Origin: Acidimicrobiia bacterium
GTDB taxonomy: Bacteria; Actinomycetota; Acidimicrobiia; Spongiisociales; ZC4RG35
Direction: 5' to 3'
Length of the DNA: 42,563 nt
NCBI GenBank assembly: GCA_013812505.1
Contig: JACCTH010000006.1
Coordinates: forward strand, 1-42,563
Shown here: positions 24,246-31,752 of the stretch, one piece after another
Numbering within the stretch: the stretch's first letter is position 1
Layout of the letters: the number at the start of each line of letters is the position of its first letter
Notes under the pieces: model-generated
The model's database searches: none
What the model was told of the DNA's origin: nothing
The model's input: the letters and a program-made list of their open reading frames with translations, nothing else
Program-made: the position numbers and the translations under genes

Positions 24246-25385
24246 GTGGAGTTGGTGGGCGCAGGTCATATTCTCGAGTCGGCACTGGAAATGCTCCGGG
24301 CGGAGAATCTCGAAGTGTTGTATCCCGAAACGATCGCCGCAGAGTTGGTCGCGTTGCGGCAGCAACTCGACTGGCTCGAAGTGGAGTGGACCCGCCGAGT
24401 GGCGACGTTCGATGAGGCTGATGGCCGCCATCTGGAAGGACACACTTCGACGACCGCCTTCTTAAAGCACCGCTGCCGGATGTCTGCTGGCCGGCGCAGC
24501 GAGCGGTAGCTCTCAGTCATCGGCTGTCTTCATTCCAACAGACTGAAAAGGCCTTTTCGGATGGAACTGTTTCGTTAGACCAAGTTCGGCTAGTGGCCGA
24601 TGTCCCGGAGCGGCTGGCCTCGGAGCTTTCGGAGTTTGAGCGACATTGATAAGAGGGGATGGCCGATCTGTAAGTTGCCAATACCAGGCAGCTCCTGGCG
24701 TATTGGCAGACGGCGATGGACGGTCCCGGCTCCGAAAACGAGGCTGAGGAACTCTGGAACCGTCGCTATTTCTTCTTGTCGCAGACCATCAACGGAATGG
24801 TGAAGGGCGATTTTCTTTTGGACCCGCAGACGGGAGAGGTTGTTATGACCGCGCTGGCGGCTTTGACTCCGCCCCGCCGAGACGGTGACGACCGCATCCC
24901 AGCCCAGCGGAGGGCCGACGCACTCGTCGACATGGCTCGCTCAGTGCTCGATTCGGGCGAGGCGCCTGGAAAAGTGAAACCCCATCTCCTGATCATGTCG
25001 GATGTGCAAGCCCTCTGTGGGCATGGCGGCGGGACCCACGAAACCGCCAGTGGCGTCGTCCTCACTCCGGGACAGATCCGCCAGGTGGCTTGCGACTGTG
25101 CCATCTCGCGGGTGGTGTTCGGACCCGACTCCCAGCCGCTCGACATCGGCCGGTCAAGCCGAGTGATCCCACCGGCCTTAGCCCGGGCGGTGATCGCTCG
25201 CGATCGGCATTGTCAACACCCTGGGTGCGATCGCGCTGCCCGTTGGTGTGATATCCACCACAAAATCCCATTGGGCCGATGGTGGTCCGACCGCTCTATG
25301 GAACCTGATCCTGCTCTGCCGCTACCATCACACCCTCGAGCACCGGCCAGCATCGCGCTCAGAATCGAAATTATTCATGGGCGGC
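24246..25385 (+). pseudogene. broken DUF222 (13E12-type) HNH endonuclease gene
   Basis: The region encodes in pieces a DUF222 domain followed by an HNH nuclease. Frame one runs from GTG 24246 (HILESALEMLRAENLEVLYP) to about 24490. The next frame continues (RAVALSHRLSSFQQTEKAF, LDQVRLVADVPERLASELSE) until TGA and TAA codons at about 24648, then resumes in the same frame (TRQLLAYWQTAMDG, GDFLLDPQTGEVVMTALAAL) to the HNH core RHCQHPGCDRAARWCDIHH. A last shift at about 25265 moves to WADGGPTALWNLILLCRYHH. At least two frameshifts and several stops inactivate it. Its 3' end touches the stop of the convergent exporter gene. A strong LexA-box promoter remains upstream. Confidence 0.85.
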
Positions 25386-26900
25386 GATCGGGGCCACCGA
25401 ATGCAGCATCCGCCAGGCAAGAATGGCGATTGCGACGGCGGCGACGGCGGCGACGGTGGAGGTCCACCGCATGCTCGTCGTGAAGGCCGCACGGGCGGCA
25501 TTGAGAACGATGGCAGCGCGGTCGGCGGGCAAGCCGGCCGCAACTTCGACGGCCCCGCCAAGAGTATCGAGGGCTTCCCCGCGGTCGGCGCCGACCAAAT
25601 CGAGACGGGGCCCAAGGAACCCCCGATAGACCGCCGTTCCCAGGCTGCCGAGGAGGGCGATGCCGAGCGCCCCTCCTAGCTCGCCACTGGTCTCCGATAT
25701 CCCCGAGGCCGCTCCCGCTTTCTCTTGCGGGGCCGAGCTAACGATGAGCTCGGTGGCCATCGTGATGACCGGCGCCAAACCCAGCGAAACGATCACCGAC
25801 GCCACTGTGATCAGGGCGAGGTCATAGCGTCCGCCCACGAAGAGGAGGATGAAGAGTCCGAAGGCGGCGGAGGCGAGACCGATTCCCATCACCAGCGCTG
25901 GTCGGTAACGATTGAGGACCCGCGGTCCTACCTGCGAACCAACCACAAACGAGAGGGCAGCCGGAAGACCCCAAAGTCCCGCCTCGAGCGGCGACAGCGC
26001 CAGGACCAGTTGCATGAACTGGGCGATGAAAAGGAAGTAGCCGGCTATGACGAAGACGGCCAGCAGGTAGGTCACGAGAGAAGCCTGGAAGGCTTTGCTG
26101 GTGAACAGAGCCACGTCGAACAACGGGTCGGTGAGCTGTCGCTGACGTCGAACAAAAAGCCACCCAAGGACTAGACCGGCAACGATCGAAGCGAGGGCGA
26201 GGGCGATGACACCTCCCTGGGCGACCTCCTTGAGCCCGAAGATCACCGCCAGGACAGCTAGCAACGCCAGGCCAGCGCTCGCCAGGTCCAGACGACCGGC
26301 GGATGGATCTCGGTATTCGGGAAGGAGCCTCGGCCCGAGTATCAAGAGCAGCGCCATCACCGGAACGGCCAAGAGGAAGACCGATCCCCACCAGAACTGC
26401 TCCAGCAGAAAACCTCCGGCGATTGGTCCGACGGCGGCTCCTGCAGAGAATGCGGCCACCCACCAACCGATCGCCACCGATCGCTCTCGGGGATCCTCGA
26501 ACATGTTGAAGATGAGCGACAAGGTCGACGGGGCGACGGTGGCGCCGGCTAGTCCCAAGAGAGCTCGTGCCAGGATCAGCATTCGGGCATTGGGAGCAAA
26601 GGCAGCCAGGATCGAGATCACCGCGAAGGCGGCGGCTCCGATCAGAAGCAGCTTGCGCCGACCGATCCGATCGCCAAGGGTACCCATCGTGATCAACGAG
26701 CCCGCCACCACGAAGCCGTAGATGTCGATGATCCACAACAACTCGGCGCTGGAAGGCTGCAGTTGGCCGCTGATCTGTGGGATGGCGAGATTGAGAACGG
26801 TCAGGTCCATCACATAGACGAGGCATGCCAGCGAAAGCACCGCCAAGCCGATCCACTCTTTGCGACTCGCGCGCGCAGAGGGTTGGTTGGTGATTTCCAT
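25371..26900 (-). CDS. MFS multidrug exporter, DHA2 (EmrB/QacA) type, 14 helices
   Basis: A 509-residue drug:H+ antiporter-2 family protein. The first helix carries LVYVMDLTVLNLAIPQIS (motif D1, with the Asp typical of 14-TMS exporters), then motif A GTLGDRIGRRKLLLIG, motif B LILARALLGLAGATVAPS, and motif C GWWVAAFSAGAAVGPIAGG. About fourteen hydrophobic helices follow each other. It probably exports cationic or hydrophobic toxic compounds from the cytoplasm. No TetR or MarR regulator is adjacent. The ribosome binding site AGGAG is only 3 nt from the ATG and can pair with an upstream CTCCT. The upstream neighbour on the same strand is the amber-split secreted protein gene, 36 nt away. Confidence 0.92.
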   Translation of the reverse strand: MEITNQPSARASRKEWIGLAVLSLACLVYVMDLTVLNLAIPQISGQLQPSSAELLWIIDIYGFVVAGSLITMGTLGDRIGRRKLLLIGAAAFAVISILAAFAPNARMLILARALLGLAGATVAPSTLSLIFNMFEDPRERSVAIGWWVAAFSAGAAVGPIAGGFLLEQFWWGSVFLLAVPVMALLLILGPRLLPEYRDPSAGRLDLASAGLALLAVLAVIFGLKEVAQGGVIALALASIVAGLVLGWLFVRRQRQLTDPLFDVALFTSKAFQASLVTYLLAVFVIAGYFLFIAQFMQLVLALSPLEAGLWGLPAALSFVVGSQVGPRVLNRYRPALVMGIGLASAAFGLFILLFVGGRYDLALITVASVIVSLGLAPVITMATELIVSSAPQEKAGAASGISETSGELGGALGIALLGSLGTAVYRGFLGPRLDLVGADRGEALDTLGGAVEVAAGLPADRAAIVLNAARAAFTTSMRWTSTVAAVAAVAIAILAWRMLHSVAPIAAHE

Positions 26901-26903
26901 CCG

Positions 26904-26919
26904 CTCCTGACACTAGGAG
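26904..26919 (-). promoter_or_regulatory. possible ribosome-site-sequestering hairpin before the exporter gene
   Basis: On the minus strand CTCCT (26915-26919), a 6-nt loop AGTGTC and AGGAG (26904-26908) form a short hairpin whose 3' arm is the Shine-Dalgarno sequence of the MFS exporter (cgg and then ATG). If it folds, translation initiation would be dampened, as in translational attenuation of resistance genes. The stem is only 5 bp, so the effect may be modest. Confidence 0.35.
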
Positions 26920-26936
26920 TGGACCGCGTCTGCTAG

Positions 26937-27713
26937 TTAGACCGCTGTGGGTACGAGCCGGCGCCGAGCGCCGACCGTTACAGCCATCAGAATTGAAGCC
27001 GGAGCCACGAGGCCAGAACCGGCCGACATCAGGGCTCGGAAGAGAAGGCTGAGCAAGCGGAAAGGAATCGCCAAGAGCTGGGAAAGACTTTCGATACCCA
27101 ACCAGTCAGCGAGAGAGTCGAGCCATGAGGTTCCGGTCGAGGTGGGTGGAGTCCTCGACGCCAGAGGCGCAGGCTCGGCTCCGGCAAGCACTTGGGTAGC
27201 AACGATGGTTTGGAGAATTCGTAGCTCAACCGAGCGATCAACGGGCGGGTCGATTGCGACCGGACGCTCGTCAATGGGGGGAGGATTCAGAAGTGTTGGT
27301 CGGCTGGTCGGTTGGCTCGTCGTCGTCACAACCGGGACCTCGATCGTGGGCAGCACGTCGCCGCCGATCACCACTGGCGGAACCTAGGGATCCACCCCGA
27401 TCGTCCCGTCCGGTTCAACCTCAACCGTAGGCGGCGTGATCACAATCGGGTCGATCACGACACCGTCCCCGATCGGGAGGACAACTTCGGGTGTGCTTAC
27501 CGTCGGAAGGTCAACCGCCACAGGCGGGATCACCTCGGGGATGGTCACGGTGGGTACAGGAATCGTGGTGACCACGATTAGTTCGGTTACGTCGTCCACG
27601 ACTCCGTCGATGAGGTCGCCCAACCCGGCCTGCGCCGGCACTGCGAGAAGCCAGCATCCGAGCACCAGCGAAGAGAGCCCGAGAATCTGACGGCGCTTTG
27701 AGGCTGGAGACAT
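26937..27713 (-). pseudogene. secreted Pro/Thr/Val-rich protein with C-terminal membrane anchor, split by one in-frame amber codon
   Basis: Reading from ATG 27713, the protein begins with a signal peptide (KRRQILGLSSLVLGCWLLA, cleavage after VPAQA) and a low-complexity stalk rich in Val, Thr, Pro and Ile. The frame stops at TAG 27384-27386 after GTIGVDP but continues in the same frame (VPPVVIGGDVLPTIEVPVVT) with the same composition through PTSRPTLLNPPPID, ending in a hydrophobic helix (LLSLLFRALMSAGSGLVAPA) and a basic tail GARRRL at 26937. Without the TAG it would be one protein of about 258 residues with a signal peptide, extended wall-spanning stalk and C-terminal anchor. Function is unknown. 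A TTG at 27731 is an alternative start. It may be a recent nonsense mutant, a read-through case, or a sequencing error. Confidence 0.6.
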
Positions 27714-27781
27714 CACCTCAAGATCGGCCAAACCCTGGTCCCGGCTGAAGGGTGTGAGGTCATCGAGCCGATGCCATTCCG

Positions 27782-29188
27782 GTGAATCCCCGACGGGCTA
27801 GTCATCTGCAGACGTTCGCAGTAGCTCTGATGACAGTTCTCGCCACGGGTGGTGCCTTGCTCTTCTCCAAAGCCGACCAGGCCGAACGCATCGCCGCCGA
27901 CGCCCGCACCCTCGGTGAATTGCAAGCAGCCTCGGCTGAAACTGCCACCTTTCGCGCTGCGTTGGTGATCGCTTTTGCTTCGACTGGGGACGTAGTGCCC
28001 GCGGTGGCTTTGGAGGCAGTCGACGAAGCGGTCGACGCAGCCCGGCGAGCTGAGGACCGACTCGATGCGTATCCAGTGCTCAGGTCGAATGCATCGCTCC
28101 TCGTCGACACGACCGAAGAGGTAAGAAGGGTCTTTAGCGAAGGTGATACCGCAGCCGCCCGCGAGCTGGTCGAGACCGAAGTGTTGCCGACCGTCTCGCA
28201 ACTTGCGACCGACCTCAGCCAAACGAGCGCCACGGTTGCCGGCAGAATCCAGGCCGAGCAGGCACAGGCCGGACGCTTGGCGCGGGCGGCGTCCTTCGTA
28301 GTGGCGCTCATTGTTCCGGTGTTGGCAGTGGTCATTGTGCGCCGCAACGCTCGGCGGCGGTTAGAACGCGAGCGACTCGAATCCGAGATGCTCAGACAGA
28401 GAGAGCTCGCAGAGGCGAGAGATCGACTGATTGCCGGCCTGTCCCACCAGCTCCGCACCCCGATCACCGGGATCTACGGCTGGAGCGACCTGCTCGGGCA
28501 AAACCCCGAGATGGTTGCCGAAGGTTCGTTGGCCATACTCGGCCAAGCCGGCGACCTCCGCCGCATGGTCGATGACATCCTCGTCGCCGCTCGACTCGAC
28601 ACTTCCGAGCTCGTCTACCTACCCACCTCACGCGACGTTGGCAAGGTCGTAGCCCAGGCCGTGAGCCACTTCGAGCGCATCGGCCACGAGGTGCGGATCG
28701 AGTGCGCGGCGGCAGAGGTCTTCGTCGACGGCCCTCGCCTCGAGAAAGTCGTTCATAACCTCGTCTCGAATGCACTGCGCCATGGCCAGCCGCCGGTTGA
28801 AGTGGTGGGTCGGGTCGCCGGCCCGGTCTACCGGCTCGCGGTCATCGACCGAGGTGGCGGTCTCAAACTTGACCGGATGGAGAACCCCTTTGCCCCGTTT
28901 GCCCATGCCCCCGAAGCTATCACGACTGCCAACAGCCTCGGGCTGGGGCTCGCGGTCGCTGATTCGTTAGCCCGGCTTGTGGGCGGAGGCATCGAATACC
29001 TACGCCGCGACGGGTGCACAGTCTTCGCTTTGACGATTCCGCTCGAACCAAGCGCGGATCACGCGGTCCCTCCCCGAGAGGAACGCCAGGCTCCGTATTC
29101 ATCGGCAAGCCCCACCAAGATGGGGGGAAGTACCGCCCCCGTGAAGACTCCCGCGGGCGTGACTACGACCAACAGCACAAACGTGTAA
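27782..29188 (+). CDS. orphan membrane sensor histidine kinase
   Basis: A 468-residue kinase. Helix 11-29 and helix 171-187 bracket an extracytoplasmic, mainly alpha-helical, Ala/Glu-rich sensor of about 140 residues. No HAMP is evident; a short coiled coil leads to the DHp domain with phosphoacceptor His222 in GLSHQLRTPITG. The HATPase domain shows the N-box VVHNLVSNALRHG, G1 DRGGGL and G2 NSLGLGLAVADSL. No response regulator is adjacent. The GTG at 27782 is the start used; it diverges from the split secreted protein gene 68 nt away, whose product could be a partner. The last about 43 residues lie antisense to the membrane protein gene at 29059-29532 and are unlike a kinase domain. Confidence 0.88.
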   Translation: MNPRRASHLQTFAVALMTVLATGGALLFSKADQAERIAADARTLGELQAASAETATFRAALVIAFASTGDVVPAVALEAVDEAVDAARRAEDRLDAYPVLRSNASLLVDTTEEVRRVFSEGDTAAARELVETEVLPTVSQLATDLSQTSATVAGRIQAEQAQAGRLARAASFVVALIVPVLAVVIVRRNARRRLERERLESEMLRQRELAEARDRLIAGLSHQLRTPITGIYGWSDLLGQNPEMVAEGSLAILGQAGDLRRMVDDILVAARLDTSELVYLPTSRDVGKVVAQAVSHFERIGHEVRIECAAAEVFVDGPRLEKVVHNLVSNALRHGQPPVEVVGRVAGPVYRLAVIDRGGGLKLDRMENPFAPFAHAPEAITTANSLGLGLAVADSLARLVGGGIEYLRRDGCTVFALTIPLEPSADHAVPPREERQAPYSSASPTKMGGSTAPVKTPAGVTTTNSTNV

Positions 29189-29532
29189 GCGACGGCAAAC
29201 AGCACCCCCAGGATCCGGCGCCGCAGGACATTCGTGATATCGGGTTGCGCGAGGACCAGGGCGATGCCGACACCGAAGCCGGCACTGGCGCCGAGGATCG
29301 GCGAAAGCAACCCGACTGGGAGACCGATCAGCACCAAAAGCAGCATCGCCAACAGGACGAGCTTCGGCCGGGCGTTGCGGGAGACGAGCGCTACGACGAC
29401 GAACACGAACGGGGCGATCAGGACCGCGAGCCCCACCAGCTGGGCGTCGATTGTCGTCTGGCCGTCGACCGAGCGAAATGCAGCGGCATAGGCGAAATAG
29501 CTGAACATCAACACGACCGTCCCCAGTGTCAA
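29059..29532 (-). CDS. small integral membrane protein, last gene of the CUT1 operon
   Basis: A protein of about 157 residues with four predicted hydrophobic helices (TVVLMFSYFAYAAAF; LAVLIAPFVFVVVALV; LVLLAMLLLVLIGLPVGLL; ILGVLFAVAYTFVLLVVV) and a polar C-terminus. I do not recognise a family. Only TTG 29532 or non-standard codons offer a start; the sequence before it (RGRNWLA) still looks protein-like. It follows the permease stop at 29580 on the same strand and may be a transporter-associated protein. Its 3' third is antisense to the last 130 nt of the histidine kinase frame; one of the two C-termini may be spurious, and the hydrophobic pattern favours this gene. Confidence 0.6.
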   Translation of the reverse strand: MTLGTVVLMFSYFAYAAAFRSVDGQTTIDAQLVGLAVLIAPFVFVVVALVSRNARPKLVLLAMLLLVLIGLPVGLLSPILGASAGFGVGIALVLAQPDITNVLRRRILGVLFAVAYTFVLLVVVTPAGVFTGAVLPPILVGLADEYGAWRSSRGGTA

Positions 29533-29579
29533 CGCCAGCCAGTTGCGCCCCCGCAGAGGCGTTATTCCTCGGCCCGACG

Positions 29580-30473
29580 TTATCCCTTCACCCCACCGGC
29601 CGTCAGCCCGCGGACGAAGAACCTCTGCAAAGCAAAGAACACGACCAGCGGCAGGATCATCGTCACGAAAGCCGCGGCCGGCAGCAAGTTCAAAGCACCC
29701 TCACCGCGGCCCGCCAGGTCGCTCAACTCCACTGTCAGCACCCGGTTGGTCGGATCGAAGCCGAGAAACACCAGCGCGACCAGGAAGTCGTTCCAGACCC
29801 AGAGGAACTGGAAGATCGCGAGCGAGGCGATTACCGGCGTCGACAGCGGAATGATCAGCCGAGTGAACGTCGTGAAGTGGCTGGCGCCATCGATCCGTGC
29901 GGATTCGATCAGTGAGCTCGGCAGGGACCCCATGTAGTTCCGCAATAGATAGACCGCGAGCGGCAAACCGAACCCGGCATGGGCTAGCCACACCGCCGGG
30001 TAGGTGCCGTTGAGATCGAGCCCGGTGTAGACGCGGAGAATCGGAATCAATGCCATCTGCAATGGCACCACCATCAACCCGACGATCGAGACGAAGATCA
30101 GGTTGCGGCCCGGAAACTCCATCCAGGCGAAGGCGTAAGCGGCAAACGCCGCCACCGTGACCGGAATCGCCACAGCCGGAATGGTCACCGCCACCGTGTT
30201 AGCAAACGCGTTGGCAAAGCCCTCCTCCAAGACCGTCGTGTAGTTCTCGAGCGTCCAGGCGGCCGAGTTGAATAGATCACCGAATACGGTCCACCAACCG
30301 CTTCCGCGGATGTCGGTAGGCGCTCGAAAGGAGTTGATGAGGAGGCCAAGTGATGGCACCGTCCAGAGAGCTGCGATGAAGGCAACCACCAAGACCGCCG
30401 GAACTCGCGATCCGCGGTTTCCGCTCTCCTGACTCGAAGTATGAACCGCGGGTTTTGTCGCTGTCGCGGTCAT
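29580..30473 (-). CDS. CUT1-type sugar ABC transporter permease (MalG/AglG-like)
   Basis: A 297-residue binding-protein-dependent permease with six hydrophobic helices and the EAA loop SLIESARIDGASHFTTFTRLIIP region (positions about 195-217), which contacts the ATPase. N-terminal basic residues precede the first helix. The C-terminus LQRFFVRGLTAGGVKG is characteristic of MalG-type permeases. It overlaps the upstream MalF-like gene by 4 nt. Overall resemblance is closest to the alpha-glucoside AglEFG group, but the substrate cannot be fixed from sequence. Confidence 0.92.
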   Translation of the reverse strand: MTATATKPAVHTSSQESGNRGSRVPAVLVVAFIAALWTVPSLGLLINSFRAPTDIRGSGWWTVFGDLFNSAAWTLENYTTVLEEGFANAFANTVAVTIPAVAIPVTVAAFAAYAFAWMEFPGRNLIFVSIVGLMVVPLQMALIPILRVYTGLDLNGTYPAVWLAHAGFGLPLAVYLLRNYMGSLPSSLIESARIDGASHFTTFTRLIIPLSTPVIASLAIFQFLWVWNDFLVALVFLGFDPTNRVLTVELSDLAGRGEGALNLLPAAAFVTMILPLVVFFALQRFFVRGLTAGGVKG

Positions 30474-31624
30474 CGAGTGGCCTCCTGCTCCTTGAATCGT
30501 TTGATGTTGATGACGAGGATCGGGATGACAGCCAGGAACAGGACCACTGCCAGGGCAGCTCCGATCCCGTCGTTGCCGAAGGTGAAGAACTCGGTGACCA
30601 TCCGCTCGGCCACAACTGACGTATCGAATCCGCCCCCAGTCATCACAAAGACGATGTCAAAGACCTTCCAGGTGGTGATGATGACCGTGGTCCACACGAC
30701 CACCAAAGTAGAAGCGATGGTGGGGATGACGATCCTGCGAAACACCTCCCATTCGTTGGCACCGTCGAGACGGGCGGCTTCGAGCATGTCGTCGGGTACG
30801 GCCTTGATCGCGGACGAAAGGATGACCATCGCGAATCCTGTTTGTAGCCAGACCAAGATGACCATCAAGAACAGGTTGTTCCACAGCGGGACCTGCAGCC
30901 AGTTGACCGGGCTCCCGCCGAAAGCCGTCCAAACGGCATTGAGCAATCCGATTTGCTCGCCGAAACCCTCCGGCCGGAAGTTGTAGATGAAGCGCCAAAC
31001 CACCGACGCGCCCACGAAGGAGATCGCCATTGGCAGGAAGATGAGAGACTTAGCGGCCGACTCTGATTTCGAGCCGAGCTTGTCGGCCAGGGTGGCAAAG
31101 CCGAGTCCGATGCCGACGGCCAGGAGGGGCACGACGAGTACCCAAATGACGCTGTTGCGCATCGAGATGAGATAGACGCTGTCGGTAAAAATCGTGACGA
31201 AGTTCGAAAGGCCGACGAACTCTGTTCCAGATGCGTTCTGGAAGCTGAGGATGAAGGTGCGAACCGCCGGATAGACCAGATAGAAGCCGAGCAGCACCAT
31301 CGCTGGCCCCGCAAAAGCAAAAGGCCTTACCGCCGTACCCAAACGGTCCGGCATCGCTGTAATCGCTCGGTCCATTGCCCAGAAAAGCGCCCAAACGCCG
31401 CCTACGCCCACGATCAGCGCGACAATGACTTGCAGGATCTTGTTCGTGTCCTCTCGTTGGAGGAACTCGAACGTCACAAAGAAGACCGCGAGCACTGCAG
31501 GGATGATCAGGGCGCTTGCCAGTCGGAGCAACCAGACCTGCAGCGAGTTCGACTGTGCCCCAGGCTCACTCAGTGGCCGGCGGATCTCTGACGGCGTCTC
31601 CACCAATACGGGAGGGGTTGTCAT
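30470..31624 (-). CDS. CUT1-type sugar ABC transporter permease (MalF/AglF-like)
   Basis: A 384-residue permease. Two extra N-terminal helices (LIIPAVLAVFFVTFEFLQ and ILQVIVALIVGVGGVWALFW) precede the MalF-type core; this extension fits the AglF-like subgroup. The core holds FAGPAMVLLGFYLVYPAVRT, a periplasmic loop NASGTEFVGLSNF, and the EAA loop LEAARLDGANEWEVFRRI followed by VIPT. It lies 128 nt after the binding-protein gene, an interval occupied by a 17-bp perfect stem-loop. No ATPase gene is present in the operon, so a shared MsiK-like ATPase encoded elsewhere probably energises it. Confidence 0.92.
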   Translation of the reverse strand: MTTPPVLVETPSEIRRPLSEPGAQSNSLQVWLLRLASALIIPAVLAVFFVTFEFLQREDTNKILQVIVALIVGVGGVWALFWAMDRAITAMPDRLGTAVRPFAFAGPAMVLLGFYLVYPAVRTFILSFQNASGTEFVGLSNFVTIFTDSVYLISMRNSVIWVLVVPLLAVGIGLGFATLADKLGSKSESAAKSLIFLPMAISFVGASVVWRFIYNFRPEGFGEQIGLLNAVWTAFGGSPVNWLQVPLWNNLFLMVILVWLQTGFAMVILSSAIKAVPDDMLEAARLDGANEWEVFRRIVIPTIASTLVVVWTTVIITTWKVFDIVFVMTGGGFDTSVVAERMVTEFFTFGNDGIGAALAVVLFLAVIPILVINIKRFKEQEATR

Positions 31625-31697
31625 TGCGTCTCCTTGTTGGCTGGGTAGTCCAGAGGCCCTCCGACCTTACTAACTGCCCTCGGCGGACGTCGTCGAG

Positions 31698-31734
31698 ATC
31701 CGCAGATACCCGCCGAAGGCGGGTATCTGCGGAT
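31698..31734 (-). promoter_or_regulatory. perfect 17-bp stem-loop between binding-protein and permease genes
   Basis: ATCCGCAGATACCCGCC (31698-31714) is followed by a 3-nt spacer and its exact reverse complement (31718-31734). It begins 18 nt after the binding-protein stop on the minus strand. No U-tract follows, so it is better read as an mRNA 3'-end stabiliser and partial transcription barrier than as a full terminator; it should raise binding protein relative to permeases. Confidence 0.8.
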
Positions 31735-31752
31735 GACTGCTAAGCGACCGGA

